A stretch of 64,000 nucleotides of DNA from Trachythela sp. YZ-2020 (Eukaryota; Cnidaria; Anthozoa; Malacalcyonacea; Clavulariidae). Under the pieces are notes generated by a model, which did not search any database, had not been told where the DNA came from, and worked only from the letters and a program-made list of their open reading frames with translations. The stretch lies in contig JADLSH010000395.1 of NCBI GenBank assembly GCA_016169945.1, forward strand, positions 4,678,001 to 4,742,000, in the 5' to 3' direction. Shown here piece by piece: positions 25,025 through 38,100 of this stretch (position 1 is its first letter; each line of letters opens with the position of its first letter). The translations under genes and the position numbers were made by a program.

Positions 25025-25147
25025 ACACAATTTAAGACCTAACCAGGAACGGTTGCGAAAAATGCAACACTAGGTCCTCTGGCAGGAATTGAACCCACGG
25101 CCCTGCGATTCCGGTGCAGCGCTCTAACCAACTGAGCTACAGAGGCC
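25025..25147 (-). mobile_element. tRNA-headed SINE
   Basis: On the minus strand, 25147-25073 folds as a tRNA-like head. It has ggcctctgtagctcagttgg with an A box, a loop ccggaat, and ggttcaattcc as B box, and its acceptor arm is almost fully paired. A body follows (acctagtgttgca, then cgcaaccgttcctggttagg). The anticodon position would be GGA without the long variable arm of serine tRNA, and the body recurs at 4774-4806, so this is a SINE or pseudo-tRNA rather than a working tRNA. Confidence 0.7.
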
Positions 25148-25460
25148 AGTTGCTGAGCTGTAACCGTAAGTTCTGTATATATAGGTTATCGGGTGTGCGG
25201 GTTGTGATAAGGTGAAGTTTATGAGCGAGCATGTCCGCATACCCCTTAGTGCCCTTGTGCTTTCGGCATTCGATACCTGCGCATTCCCGCTAGCGTCATG
25301 AGCCTCCTTCGCAGACGTTAGTGGCCAAGAGCAAAAAATAGTATCGGCTGCGACAGAGACTAGCGGCATGGGGCCCCAATAGACAATTTTGGTTTTGGCC
25401 GGCCCCTTTACCACGCCCTTTCGTCGGGCAAAACGAACCCACACCCCTAATGCTTAGACC
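25148..25460. other. GC-rich patch of unknown origin beside the SINE
   Basis: Markedly richer in GC than the surroundings (for example ggccggcccctttaccacgc, then cgtcgggcaaaacgaaccc). It adjoins the tRNA-like head on its 5' side. A 106-codon open minus-strand frame shows no family motif, and no splice or start evidence supports a gene. It might be the front part of a composite SINE or an independent insertion. Confidence 0.4.
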
Positions 25461-25676
25461 CAAGGTACGCTCCTGTCGGGAGTGTCTATAAATGATGCGG
25501 AAATGCTCTGAAAACGTTAAACATGTTACATGCCTCCATAACTATTAGCAGGCTCCATCCCCCACTTTTTGAGATGGATTTTCGCCCTTGTGCATATGAG
25601 GTTCATTCTGCATAAAGTTCATTATTTTGCACGAGGTTCATTCTTTTGTTTTCTTCCAATAAAATGCAGCCTGAAG

Positions 25677-25911
25677 CCTGGTTCACACGAGTGAGATGAG
25701 CACAAGCATAAGGAAAGACAAAAGGTAAAACAAAGGGATACAGTGAAGTGTGCAACATAAACGTCGACATAAGCACAAGCCCTAAGCATAAACTAAGCTG
25801 GAACAAAAGACATTTCAAAAGAAAATTATCTCCGCTTTGTCTTTTTAAGCCCTAGAGGGAAAGTTTTCTTTTGTATTTCTGCTTTTGCTTATCTCACTCG
25901 TGTGAACCAGA
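25677..25911. mobile_element. Inverted-repeat element upstream of the SCO-spondin-like start
   Basis: The end cctggttcacacgagtgaga (25678-25697) is the complement of tctcactcgtgtgaaccag (about 25892-25910). Further inward, gagcacaagcataag and cttttgctt pair partly. It ends about 160 bp before the start codon at 26074, so it lies within or next to the promoter. Confidence 0.65.
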
Positions 25912-26073
25912 CTTAATAAGTGTTTCTAACAAAGCAATTCATATTTCAGTTTGTACATATTTCTGTATTGTACTGTATAATTCTCATGGTGATAGTACGT
26001 CACATGGTCAAGGTATATCAAGAAAGCAAACGACTTTCAAGTCACTTTTGCCCTTGGTCTTCAAGTCGTCAAC

Positions 26074-26186
26074 ATGGTTAGAAAGCGTCGCATCTTGGTG
26101 GCCGAAACTCTGGCTGGATTCATCTTCCTTGCTTGTCTGCTGGTCGGACAAGAAAATGCTGAAACGACCCAGCAAGATATTCCTGT
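26074..26186 (+). CDS. First coding exon: signal peptide
   Basis: ATG at 26074 (context gtcaacATGG) starts [20 protein letters not shown] followed by [14 protein letters not shown]. This is a basic n-region, a hydrophobic core and a polar stretch after it, typical of a cleaved signal peptide. The exon ends in phase 2 at 26186 before GTAAGT and joins the EMI exon to give a Val codon. Earlier non-coding exons could exist. Confidence 0.8.
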
Positions 26187-29100
26187 GTAAGTATACATGT
26201 TAATTTCAAAAGTCGATTATTAATGGTTCGATTTTAACATGCATCATGCATACATGACTTCAAATTTTGAAGAAAGTTACTTTGCCTTTGCCCTTGTGAT
26301 GCTTAAACTTGCCTCTTGTTTATCGTATAGTGTGCAGTTCACTTCATAGATAGCATAACTCCACTAATTTAGATTTTTCTTAGTCGCCGAAATTGACTTA
26401 TGTTTAATATTGATGCCTTTAAGTTTACTTTGCCGCATTGCTGGTCTCAGATAAATGGTCAACGCCCAACTTCACTGCCGGTTCACGAAATAAAATTGTA
26501 CTGCTGACATGTTAAGCGCGCATGCAGTGGAGTTACAGGCTTACAACAGGCAATTCATCGATTCGTAAAGGAACTATTTTCTTGAATACTTTCTTGTATA
26601 TGTACCATAACGGCATAAGTGATACTCATTGGTGCTGGTTCGGCCGCTAGGCGCTAGATCGAATTTGCGAAGCCAAAGGCGAAGTCATAAGCACATTACG
26701 ACAAGCCTTTGACTTTTAAGTTTTAACCCTCTATTCTCCAGCAACAAATTAAGATGGCTTAAGTCTCGTTATAATATGGCTCTGTTTTAATCGTTTTGAT
26801 TTGCTCTTATTTTTAGCTATAAAGAACTAGACCTTCTTGACAGAGAAGCCAGATCCGTGAACAGTTCAGAATCCGATGGTAGAATTTGTTTTTACCAAGA
26901 ACCTTACGTACGATCTGTTTCTGAAAAGTACAACATTACTGTCGTTCAAACATTTGTCGCTTTATGTGGAAGTGTACCTGATGAAATCCCGCTCAATGAT
27001 GGCACTAATCAATGTCGTTTTACTCGGTATGTCTATGTTTGATGTCTTTTATTCTATTTTAACACAATTTGATAAACATTTTCAGCATGCAGCCATGGTT
27101 GTACGAAAGCCGTACAACTTATCCCAAGCACAGAACATCGTTCATCAGTTCAATAATGTTTTGTGATTTTCATGAAACTTTCACTGCGTGAATTGTTAGG
27201 CATAGGAATTTTACTACCCTGTCATACAGCAGGCCACAAGGGTATAAAGGTTTATCATATATATATATATATATAGGCGTGAAAATTGTCTTAAAAATGC
27301 CACTATTGGTTGTTTTCATGTCTGCCCTTGCTTGTTGGAAAAATACCTAAAACAAAGAAATATCCATAAATTATTTGCTCTGATAAACATCGGAACTTTG
27401 AAGTTGTCCACCAGCATGGCCGCTTTGACGTCACATGAAAATCATCAATAGACAATCTATAGTAACTTAAATATCTCCATACTATGGACGAACTCTTGAG
27501 AGGAAAACCTGGCTAGTTCTCTGCAAAATTTATTCCACTGTCGCAGGATGGTTGTTTGTATTAAATTTTCAACTAATAACTAATGTCCATTCGCAGAATT
27601 GTTTTACAAGAAATAAAAACCTGTTTTCTTACATTATTTCAGGCCTATTGTTGTTACAAAGAAAAGGGAAGTATTCAAAAAAACATACAGAGTTGTGTCG
27701 AAGTGTTGTAAGGGATGGATTGGACCCGAGTGCACCCAGCGTAAGTTGAAGCTTATTTTCTGAATTGGATAGTTGATAAAAATGAGCTATTGTGTGAATT
27801 TATTTGTATGTATTGCGTCCGATCTCTATGGGATTTACAAGCACTCCTCTTCGGCTCATGTTTGTAAATTTCAGACAGATCGACCGCTCATTCTTCATCT
27901 CTAGTAATACAAAAAGATCGTATAGTTTCTACTAGACCATCTCTATTTAGTAATCTGACTCAGTTTCTCGTAGGCAATACCTATATTCCAGTCTCTACCT
28001 CTTAAACTATGCCTATTCGAGCATTACTCACGAAATTCTTTACGACTCCTCTAAAATGTTTATATTGTCCTCTTTTATTTAGCTGTATGCCAACTACCAT
28101 GTGCAAATGGAGCATGTATCAAACCAGACGTTTGCTTGTGTGATGAAGGTTGGACTGACCAAGTTTGTGAATCAGGTATTACCACGATAACGACTTGTTA
28201 TTTTGTACGATTTTTCGTACAAAGTAAGCTATCGATAGACAAAATTTAACATTTGGTCCGTTATGGCCCTATACTGGATCCCGTTTTCCTGGTATGGATG
28301 GCAGGATGAATCTGAGGTATGAAAAAGTGCGCAGCCTATAGGTCAAACCGCAATTAAAGAAACTGAAATGTTCTTGAAACCCTGTAGTTTGACAATGTTA
28401 TCAGCCTGACCTTTTCGCATACATTCCACTTCTCATCCTGTCATTGCTTAGCAGTACCAGTCTAAACGGACTTTTGCCTACAATGATAAATGGCGAATTG
28501 ATTCAAATGTTTCCACAAATTACAAACAAGAACTCTACAAAAACTATCACTTTAAACACTAGTGATTTTACTACATTTACACAAAGTTTTAACTTCAAAT
28601 GTAATTTCTAAGCATGTTAAAAAAGCGAATATATTTCGGGTTTTTGACAAAAGTTTGTCAAAACTATGCTGGACCCACCTACCATATACATACGTCACAG
28701 TTTTGGGCCGCTATGGTCGTGTGAACTTGTATGTACCTGAATGTCAGTCGTATTTCGTCTGTAGTCGTCTAGACTTGTCTGTTACTCGTCTGTAGTCGTC
28801 TGTTACTCGTCTGTAGTCGTCTGTCACTCGTCTGTAGTCGTCTGTTACTCGTCTGTCATTCGGGTGTAGTTTTAGAATAGATCGCTCCAAAGTGCTTCCA
28901 AAAATTTTCTTTAAGTAATTATAATGTAATTTCGTATGTACATTGCTTACTCGTTAAGCATTATTTTCAATATATTTCCAGGAATTTGTGAAGAGGAATG
29001 TCAAAATGGTGGTATCTGTACAGCTCCAAACACTTGCACTTGTGTCAGCGGCTTCACTGGAGACAAATGTCAGACAGGTAAAGAAAATAGGAACCCATGC

Positions 29101-32100
29101 CCCATGGGAACGACAGCGAATTTTACAGGACAATTTTTGGCTGCAAAATACTTCTTGAATAGATTTCCAGTGATAAAACTTTTTGAATATAAAAATGATG
29201 TTCTATTGAATTGAAACGAATTGTCTAAACAATGGTAAACTAATCCCTGAAAAACTACGAAATGTTCGTTTGTAAAACCAAGTATCAAAAAACTAATCAT
29301 TCAGAGGCCTGTATGGACCAAAAAAATCTCCTCCCTTATGTTTTGTTTTATTACTACAACGAAGTTTCAGATAACTATAGTTTCAGGTTTTTATAGTGTA
29401 TAAAATAGCTATCATATTCTAATCCATTGATATTTGACTGGAGGGATAAGGAGTCATATGAGTCCAAGTAAAAAGTTTATGGTGTAGGCATGTGTAGGGA
29501 ATATCAGTCAAATATCGCTAGAATTTAAAAAGTATGATAATTCTCTCATGTATAAAGATCTGAAACTTCTAATTAACCAAACCTAGAAATACCACAAAGC
29601 ATGGTGGAGGGTATTTTTGTGAACATTGAACTTGGATGCTTCAGTGTATAGTAAGTTATAGGTCCCTATCCTGCCGGCTTTTGCATGGCGATAAAAGTTC
29701 ATAGTGCCAAACGGACCCCACGTTTGACATATAGCCTCTAATAATTTAATGTCTGATACATCGTGAGGTAAACAATGAATTCCCTGCTTTGTATTGTTAG
29801 GTCATTGTCCAGTGCCCTGCGAACATGATGGGATTTGTGTGGGCGGTTCATGCTATTGTAAATATGGATGGAGTGGAACTGGTTGTGAAGAACGTTAGTA
29901 CAATTATAAGTTGTAGTACAGTAGGCTATTCCCGAATTATATTGTTGCTTTACTATTATAACTATAAGATAGGGCGACGAAACGGCTAGATAATGTCGTG
30001 ATCAATGTGTGACGCGCTTTGGGACTGGGGCGACGCGGCCCCTGTGTAATTTTTAAAAAGACAACAAGGAGTGGAAAAAACTCCAGGTGGATCGAGTAAA
30101 TGATTAATATTTTAAAAAGTATTCAGTCGATTGTTGCTGTATTTTTTCAAGATGTTATTATTCAAGCCTTTTAGCGTTCATACAACAAGTTTTAAGGCGT
30201 TCTGTACTATCTAACATATAAAATTTTGTGTTTTAAATCTCGAAACATTTGTGACTTCCCTGTCCAATTTCGCCCCGCTCGCAAAACAATTTACTAATTT
30301 CGTACCTTAGACAACACTGCCACGAATTAAACTTTATTCCTGCCCAATTTTGTCGTGTAATTTTGTGAACTTTTTTTGCTATAGCATGTCAACTGCAGCA
30401 TGTAGTGTAAAAACTGGGTTGTAGTGTAAAAATTTCTCAGGTTCGACTGTTTTGAAAATTCGCTTATTTCAAAGGTAGTCAGACACACTAAGACCACTTT
30501 TGCAATTTCAATATATACACAAAAATAAATACGCTTCTTACCATAAGAACATCATTTGCCAAAAACAAACATTTGAAGAGATATTGCCGAGAGCTTCGGC
30601 AGTTCCATCACGAGAGCTTCGGCAGTTCCAACCCCGGTTGGTTTCATAAAAAATTCAACCGCTTCTTTTGTAAATCTCAGAACTTAGTAAATCCCAGGGC
30701 AGTTAGACCATTAATAGATGTATATTTGGTATAAATATCGTTTCTTAATTTTTTGAATGCGCTACCTGCCATTGAATGCGCACCAACCGGTCATTTAAAT
30801 GGGGAAAGTATGACAGGCAATAGACAAATTTGGCTAACGCTGTTTACATCTGTGTGTTTACGTCGTTGCTACCCAATTCACAACTTCGGATAACTCACAT
30901 GCCTGGTTACTATTGTTCTAGTTCGGGAAAACATTGAATAGAACAAAAGTAACTAAGCATTAGAATTATGTATAAGAGCTATTCACTCATGTAGATCATT
31001 CTAATGCTTAGTAACCTTTGTTCTATTCAATGTTTTCCCGAACTAGAACAATAGTAATTTCTGGCCTGTGTAAATAACAAATTTGTGGTAATTTTCTTTA
31101 ACAAATAAAAATCTCCACATGCATAAGAAGAATATTTGGGGGGTCCCATGCATCCACATTTTGGTTACATTGTACTGCCGCCGCCGCCCTTATTACTTGA
31201 CCTTACAGAAGAAAGTATTCTACTCACTGCGAAAGCGAAAAAAGTGGGGAAATTGAATAGAATCACTGATGTGCAGCCATCCGTATTCAGCAGACACAAT
31301 TTTTCGCGAAGAATTTCGCCGTGGAATCAGACCTTAAGAGCATTCCGTATCAGCAGATCTTTATGAAAAAAAGTCTTAGACTAGCTGCAGATGCTTCGAT
31401 TTTGAACCCTGTTTGACAGTACTGCTTGTATCTACTGTAAAGCGAATTTTTATGACACAAACGAAAAAACAGTAAACGGTTGAGTAAAACATGGCCTTAC
31501 GAAGACGAAAACGAATTTTCTTTGGCTATGCGCCAGCATATGCTTACGCTTGTGTCAAATGATTTCTCTGTAATCCTTCATTCTTGAAGGATTGTAGGAT
31601 CTAAATACCTGAAGAGTTTGAAAGAAAGTTGGATCCTACAATACTGAAACTATTTTTCAGATAGTTGGATCCTACAATACTGAAACCCCACACATTTCAA
31701 TTACCTTTTATAGTTTCCTAGACTTGCGTCGCTAATTTAAACATCGGTGCCTTATTTTAAGATTGTATACTATTATTATTCATTCCATTTTTGAATGTTT
31801 CTTTAGCTGTTTGTGAAGGTGGATGTCAAATGTATGGTATTTGTGAGGCACCAAATACTTGTCATTGTCCTGACGGGTATTCTGGAAAAAACTGCGAAAT
31901 ACGTAAGTTCACGTAACTACGAGAGCATCACAGAGTGGCTATTTCCATATTAACAAATCCAATTTAAATGCAGCGATCTCTTATTCTTTAACTCCTTACC
32001 TGATTCTTTACAATCGTAATCCAACCCTATCGTAATCCAACCCTATCGTAATCCAACCCTAACGCTAAGCATTACGTTTGTCCTAACACTAGCACTAATT

Positions 32101-35100
32101 TTAATCCTAACCCCAACTAATAACAGTTTAGGTTTTGTTAAACTGCCCCAAAGTTATTGTGACGTCATTTCGAAAACATACACCGACCTTTATTGCATGA
32201 ATGTGTTACTTCTAGCTCTGATATCGAATCAAGAAAACGACCTCTCCTTTACGTTCAAGAGACAAGTGATCTCCACAACATCAGGTGAATTATTAGATGA
32301 ACCAGAAAAAGTATTTAATGTTCCTCGGATCCTGCTAAAACAATTGAAAATTTCATCGTACTTTACGCCATTATGCTTGAACATAATTGCGAGGAACAGT
32401 ATATTTGAATGTATTTATGTTATATGTATATCGGTTAATAAGTAAGATTCTTTAACATTCATTAAAGTATGTGTGGAATTTGAAAATGTTCGTAAAATTT
32501 GTTGGTAAAGCAAACGTTCCTCGAGATCTAGATATCCCAGAACCCACTTTTGCCAGGTGTGTACTTTACCGAGATCTGGCTGATGCGATTATCATCGTCA
32601 ATCAGAGCATGAAATGAAAATGTTGCTGCATGATTATTGATCTAATTCATTGTTTTGTAGATGAGCCAGATTTATGTTACACGTGGGGTCAACACCATTA
32701 CAAAACATTTGATGGTAAATACTTCTACTTCCCTGGACGTTGTACATACAAATTGGTAGCCGACTGTGTTGATGACATGTTCTCTGTGCATGTTACCAAT
32801 GATCCAAACTGTCCTGAAGATCAGAAATGTCGTCGTGGTGTTGAATTATATCTTGGTGGACATGATATCAAGGTCCGTATACTAAATCATTTGGCAGTTA
32901 AATCAGAACTATGTAGCAGTTATACAGCAAGAGTATGAATATCGGGGAGGGATCGGTGTAACAAATGTCGGATTAATGTATCGAAGATAATGATCGTTTT
33001 TTATTAATCAAACGTTTTTTATTAACGACAAATAATGAATAATTTAAAAATATTTAAAAAAAATTGAGTTGCAATAACTACGCTTCCATCCCCAATGAAC
33101 AACCTGCACAATACAATGTTTCGCACTGCTTCTTTGCCATGATCATTTCCACTCGCATTAATCCAACTGGAGTCTGAACAATAGTGATTGACAGTGTCAA
33201 GGGGCCTACTTATCCGACTGTGTAGTATCTGACCTGTGGCAGTGCCCTCCCAGTAATTCCTAATCCAAAGCAGCAATATATTGTAATCGAGTGTAAACAA
33301 ACCGTCGCGGAAAAGCGGTCTTATACACTCGTTGGACTGGATTTCGTACCCTTCGAGTTCATTGCTTCTCTAATTCGTAAACAGATATTTAATACCAGTT
33401 TGTCAGGACCTATTTCTGTACTTCCATTTTCAGGTTGTGCTTGACCAAGGTAGACGTGTCGTGGTAAACAAGCAGAATGTAACGTTGCCTCATGTGGTTG
33501 AAAAAATCGTAATCCAAGAAATAGCGAGGTACATCGTCGTGTATGGTTTCAGTGGTTTAACTATCCAATGGGATGGTCACACTGGTGTCTATGTTCACAT
33601 GTCTAATGAATACCGAGGCAAAACTTGTGGTTTGTGTGGCAACTATAACAGCGACCCTAACGATGATTTTGTTACTCTGGCTGGTAATCAAGTCTCCACT
33701 GTGAACACCTTCGGTAACAGTTATAAAATGACAGCTTTTGGTGAAACATGTGAAGATGTCCCTGCACATCAAGACTCCTTCCCTTGTGCAAAATTGAGCT
33801 CCGAAGAATACACAAAGATTCGTATAACTTGTGGAACGTTGTTACAAGCACCGTTCATATCTTGTCATTCAGTCGTAGATCCAGGGTTGTTTATAAAGAT
33901 GTGTGAAGAAGCTGCATGTACATACCTGAACTATACTTCAAGCAATTCTACATTGTGCGATGCATTCACTCAATATTCAAGAGCGTGTTCAAGAAATGGA
34001 ATTGAACTTTCTTGGAGGAATGATCTGAATATCTGCGGTATGTACATAGAACCTTTAGATATAAAAATGTCGTTCTGTTTCTTGGTACTACAGTTTGATT
34101 TCTATTACGTGTCGGACCATCCATAATCAAATCGAACGAGATTTCGCGGATCAAGCGATTGTGACATCCGTCTGACGTCATTTCAAGATCTCTATATTAT
34201 GCCGAGTCCAAATGATTGGTGAGAAAGAAAGAACGTGCACATTTATCAGGTCGACATATGAAACTTGCTCATCTGTTGAGGCCAAAATCGTACACAGGTC
34301 TATCAAATTAATTCCATAATTAATTAAACAACAAAGTAAGATTTTCAACCTGCATACAATTATACGAACAACAACGAATTATTGTAAACAACAGTATAAC
34401 AGTAACGTGGGTGAGTTCGATATGATAAAATTATTTTACTCCCCTCCCCCCACTTTCTCTTTTGATGAAAATACTAATAAAGTTAAATACATATTCCGTT
34501 TGTGAATATATAAAATTATAAATCTTGAATAGTAAATGAAACATCAATTGTTCATTTTTAATAACAAAATCGAATTCTACTTCTTTCCTCAGGAGTAACA
34601 TGTCCAGCAACAATGGAGTTCAGTGAATGTGAAACAGCTTGTCCAAGAACTTGTGCTCATAGAGATGTGAAATACGTTTGTGACATGCACTGTGTTGATG
34701 GCTGCACGTGCCCAAATGGTACTTATCATGATGGAGAAAACTGTGTTGCTGAGAGAGAATGTCCTTGTGAACATCATAAAGAAATATTTCCTGCAGGATC
34801 CACCATACAAACTGATTGTAACAAGTGGTAAGTCGTACTTTCATATGTTACCTGTAGGTATTCCACATACTCTTTATTAAGTCCGTTTTGCAATATCTCT
34901 TATGTTCGTATGTTGAGCAACAAGCTGCTTTAAATTTTTCAACTAGTGCTTTTAGGTAAATTTGATTTTTCTCGTCAATCAAAGACTTTTAATTTAAGGT
35001 TGTTTTCTAAAGTTTGAATATTTTCTTACAGTGTTTGTACTGGAGGAGCCTGGTCGTGCAGTACTGATGTTTGCTCTGGTAAGTTGAATTCTAAATGACG

Positions 35101-38100
35101 TACACACTGTTGTCTTTAACGTATGCCAACAATTTTATCCGAGATTGTGTGTTATTTCCAAGGCGGATAACAAGGCGGTGAAGAGCAGGCGGAAAGCCCC
35201 TGATAAGATGTCGTTAATACTTTCACTTCCATGAAACCACAAATAAAATCACTTTCTTGTACTAAGCATCACTACTCGTGAATAAACGTATTGCTCGCAT
35301 ACCCACATAAGGGTGTTCACGTTGGTTAGTGCTTGTGCCTTTCACCTCTACCACCGGGGTTCACCTCTACCACCGGGGTTCACCTCTACCACCGGGGTTC
35401 ACCTCTACCACCGGGGTTCACCTCTACCACCGGGGTTCGATTCATGTAGTATAACGTTTTCTGGTTATAAATTAGCCTTCGACGCTTTGAGTTTTATTTG
35501 GGTACTTTGGTTTCCTCGTGTAGTAACATTGGACTATACCTAGGGATAGCCATTACTGGACGTCTAGGAAAAACAGCTTATGACATTTCTAATTATCTAC
35601 CTCTTTGTCCACAGGTACGTGTTCAGCTACTGGTGATCCTCACTACAGAACATTTGATGGTAAAGCGTATTCATTTATGGGTCATTGTCGTTATATCTTC
35701 GCAAGAGACTGTCATGCAAATACCTTCGAGATCTTGGTTGAAAATACGCCATGTGGTACAGATGATACTGTCACTTGTACTAAAACTGTTTTTGTTAATG
35801 TAAATGGATCCTCGATTGTTCTCTTGCGAGGTGGAGCAGTCATGGTGAATAGCAAGGAAACTGTGTTGCCCTATTCGTCAGCAGGTATTATATGATTGCG
35901 TATTTTCAGTTACCGGTAATAAGAATGTACGAATTATATTTTCTCAGCCATTTTGAAAATTGGGAGGGCATACAATCAATCGAAACAGAGTCGAAACAAT
36001 CAATCAATCGAAACAATCAATCGAAAACAGTCGGGCAAAAGAGTTGGCTACAGGTGTTAAATTCTGCCGTATTCTTCAGTAGGTAGAAATTATCACGTGT
36101 TTTTAGAAACCGGTAATAAGAGTATTAGAGTCTTAGGCAATTTGAATATACTTGTGTATGAGGCCAAAAAAGCGCGAAGAAATTCGAGTTGTACCGTTAC
36201 CAACAAAATAACTTGTAAGGGACGTTAGTTATATTTCTACAAAAATTGTTTTTTGTTACCCTTCCTGGAATGTGATGCAACGCGCTGTTGTTTTCTTAAT
36301 AGTTCGGTCCCAGTGCTCGGCAAACAACAAATAATACTATGTTTCGATACAGTTAGAATGATGAAAAAACTTTATTAAGAAAAAATCCATAGTTTTAATT
36401 GTTTTTATTATGAGCAACAACGCAAGAACTGATTCACGGACCCTTCTTAAAAGAACTGACCCTTAAAACGTATGGTCAGTATTTTTATTAATCCAAAATC
36501 AAAATGTTGGGAATCGAAAACTACTCCGTAGTTTAACGTGCTAAAGAAATTAGGCGATTAAATTCTATTTTGTTTGAAAAATAGTTTTCTCACAAATTTA
36601 CTCTTTTCTCCTAAAATCTATAGGAAAATATAGCGTTATAGTTGAACGATGTTTAACAAGATCGTACTATATTCTTCTCAGGGATCACGATGACTAGAAT
36701 ATCCTCGCAGATGACTCGTCTGCAATCTAACATTGGATTGGATGTAAAGTGGGATGGCATGTTACGTCTTTACGTCACTGTTCAAGCTCATTTCGCTACC
36801 AAAACTTGTGGACTTTGTGGTAACTACAATAATATCCAAGATGATGACTTTATGAACAATGACCATGCTATTGAAACAAACGTCCTTGCTTTTGCTAACT
36901 CTTGGGCAACAACGGTGTGTAACAAAACTGCTCACGTGAAAAACCCATGCGAGACAATGGTCCAGCGAGCGGCCGAAGCTGAGATGAAGTGTAGTGCTTT
37001 AAAAAGGGATCCCTTCCAAGTGTGCCATCACAGTGTTGACCCACTGGATCATTATTTTCAAAACTGCAAGTATGACGTATGTGGTTGTCAAGACGGTACA
37101 CTTTGTTATTGTTCAGCGCTTGAAGATTATGCACATGCGTGTTCACGTCATGGTCATGTGATCAACTGGAGGAATACTGGTCTGGTCTCTGAGTGCGGTA
37201 TGAGATTTCTGCTATTCCTTTTTACCATGATCTAGATTATTAGATTCTGTTTTTATGGAAATAATTACTATTATAGACGGAGGGAAATATTTTGGCGAAT
37301 AAGTTTGCGACGTTTCTTGACTGTCGAAAGACTCGCAGCAGAAATATTTCTTAATTTATCCCGATTTATCCTTGACCAGACTTTTAGTGAGGAAGTTAAA
37401 TAAAACATTTTATATACTGAGTTAATTAATTTTCTCGTTATATTATCAGTATTCTTTTCGTGGTTTTAAAATTGACGAAATTTGTAGTATATCCTTAAAT
37501 TATACCGGCAGAAAGGACTCCAGTTTCATGAAACGTTCAGCTAGTGGATTATGCCTATGTTCTTGTTGTTAACTCGTATTTTTAAAAATATATAACGTTT
37601 AATAACACATTCTGTTCTGATTTCTCCATGTTTCTCGTTCAAAATCATGATTTTAACTTAAAACTGTTTCGCTTTCTCCCCATCAGATGTTCTGTGTGAG
37701 AACAATGAACAAGAATATCATCAATGTGGTACTTCATGTTATGAAACATGTCGTGATTTACAAACAAACGAAGGCTGTATTGAGGAATGTTCACCAGGAT
37801 GCCATTGTCGTAATGGTACTGTATTAAATGAAGACAACAAATGTGTGCCTTATTCACAATGTTCTTGTCACCAAGATGGTGAAGATTACGCCCCTGGTGC
37901 CTCGTACTGGCCTAACAGATGCACCATATGGTAACTTGTTATTTTTAACTATATTTTTATGGCTTGATTCGAATCTTGTGGAGTAAATTAAGTAACAGGT
38001 CTACATCATTCCGAAGTAAAGATTCAACCATTATGCTTTGTTAACGAGGCGAACCAGACAGGCAGTACCAGCTTACCCTAACCAGTCATTCCGCGAGTGC

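Larger units (their letters stand above)
21975..26073. other. Intergenic stretch between sorting nexin and SCO-spondin-like gene
   Basis: No coding exon could be supported. It holds a 16-bp-arm inverted repeat at 22358-22448, an AT-rich stretch near 24,590-24,670, inverted-repeat elements at 24215-24388 and 25677-25911, and a SINE with a GC-rich neighbour at 25025-25460. The promoter of the SCO-spondin-like gene must lie near its right end. Confidence 0.6.

Noticed and set aside
25073..25147. Functional tRNA on the minus strand
   Set aside because: The implied anticodon GGA lacks the long variable arm of serine tRNA, one acceptor pair is mismatched, and the sequence runs into a SINE body that is repeated elsewhere.
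25124..25444. 106-codon minus-strand open frame beside the SINE
   Set aside because: It overlaps the tRNA-like head and a GC-rich patch, which raises open-frame length by chance; no domain, no splice partner, no start context.
32018..32068. Interstitial telomere repeat
   Set aside because: The unit is tcgtaatccaaccctat, not TTAGGG; only the edge ccctaa resembles it.
33557..34181. Minus-strand frames opposite the vWD/C8 exons
   Set aside because: These are shadows of real coding exons on the plus strand, with no motif of their own.
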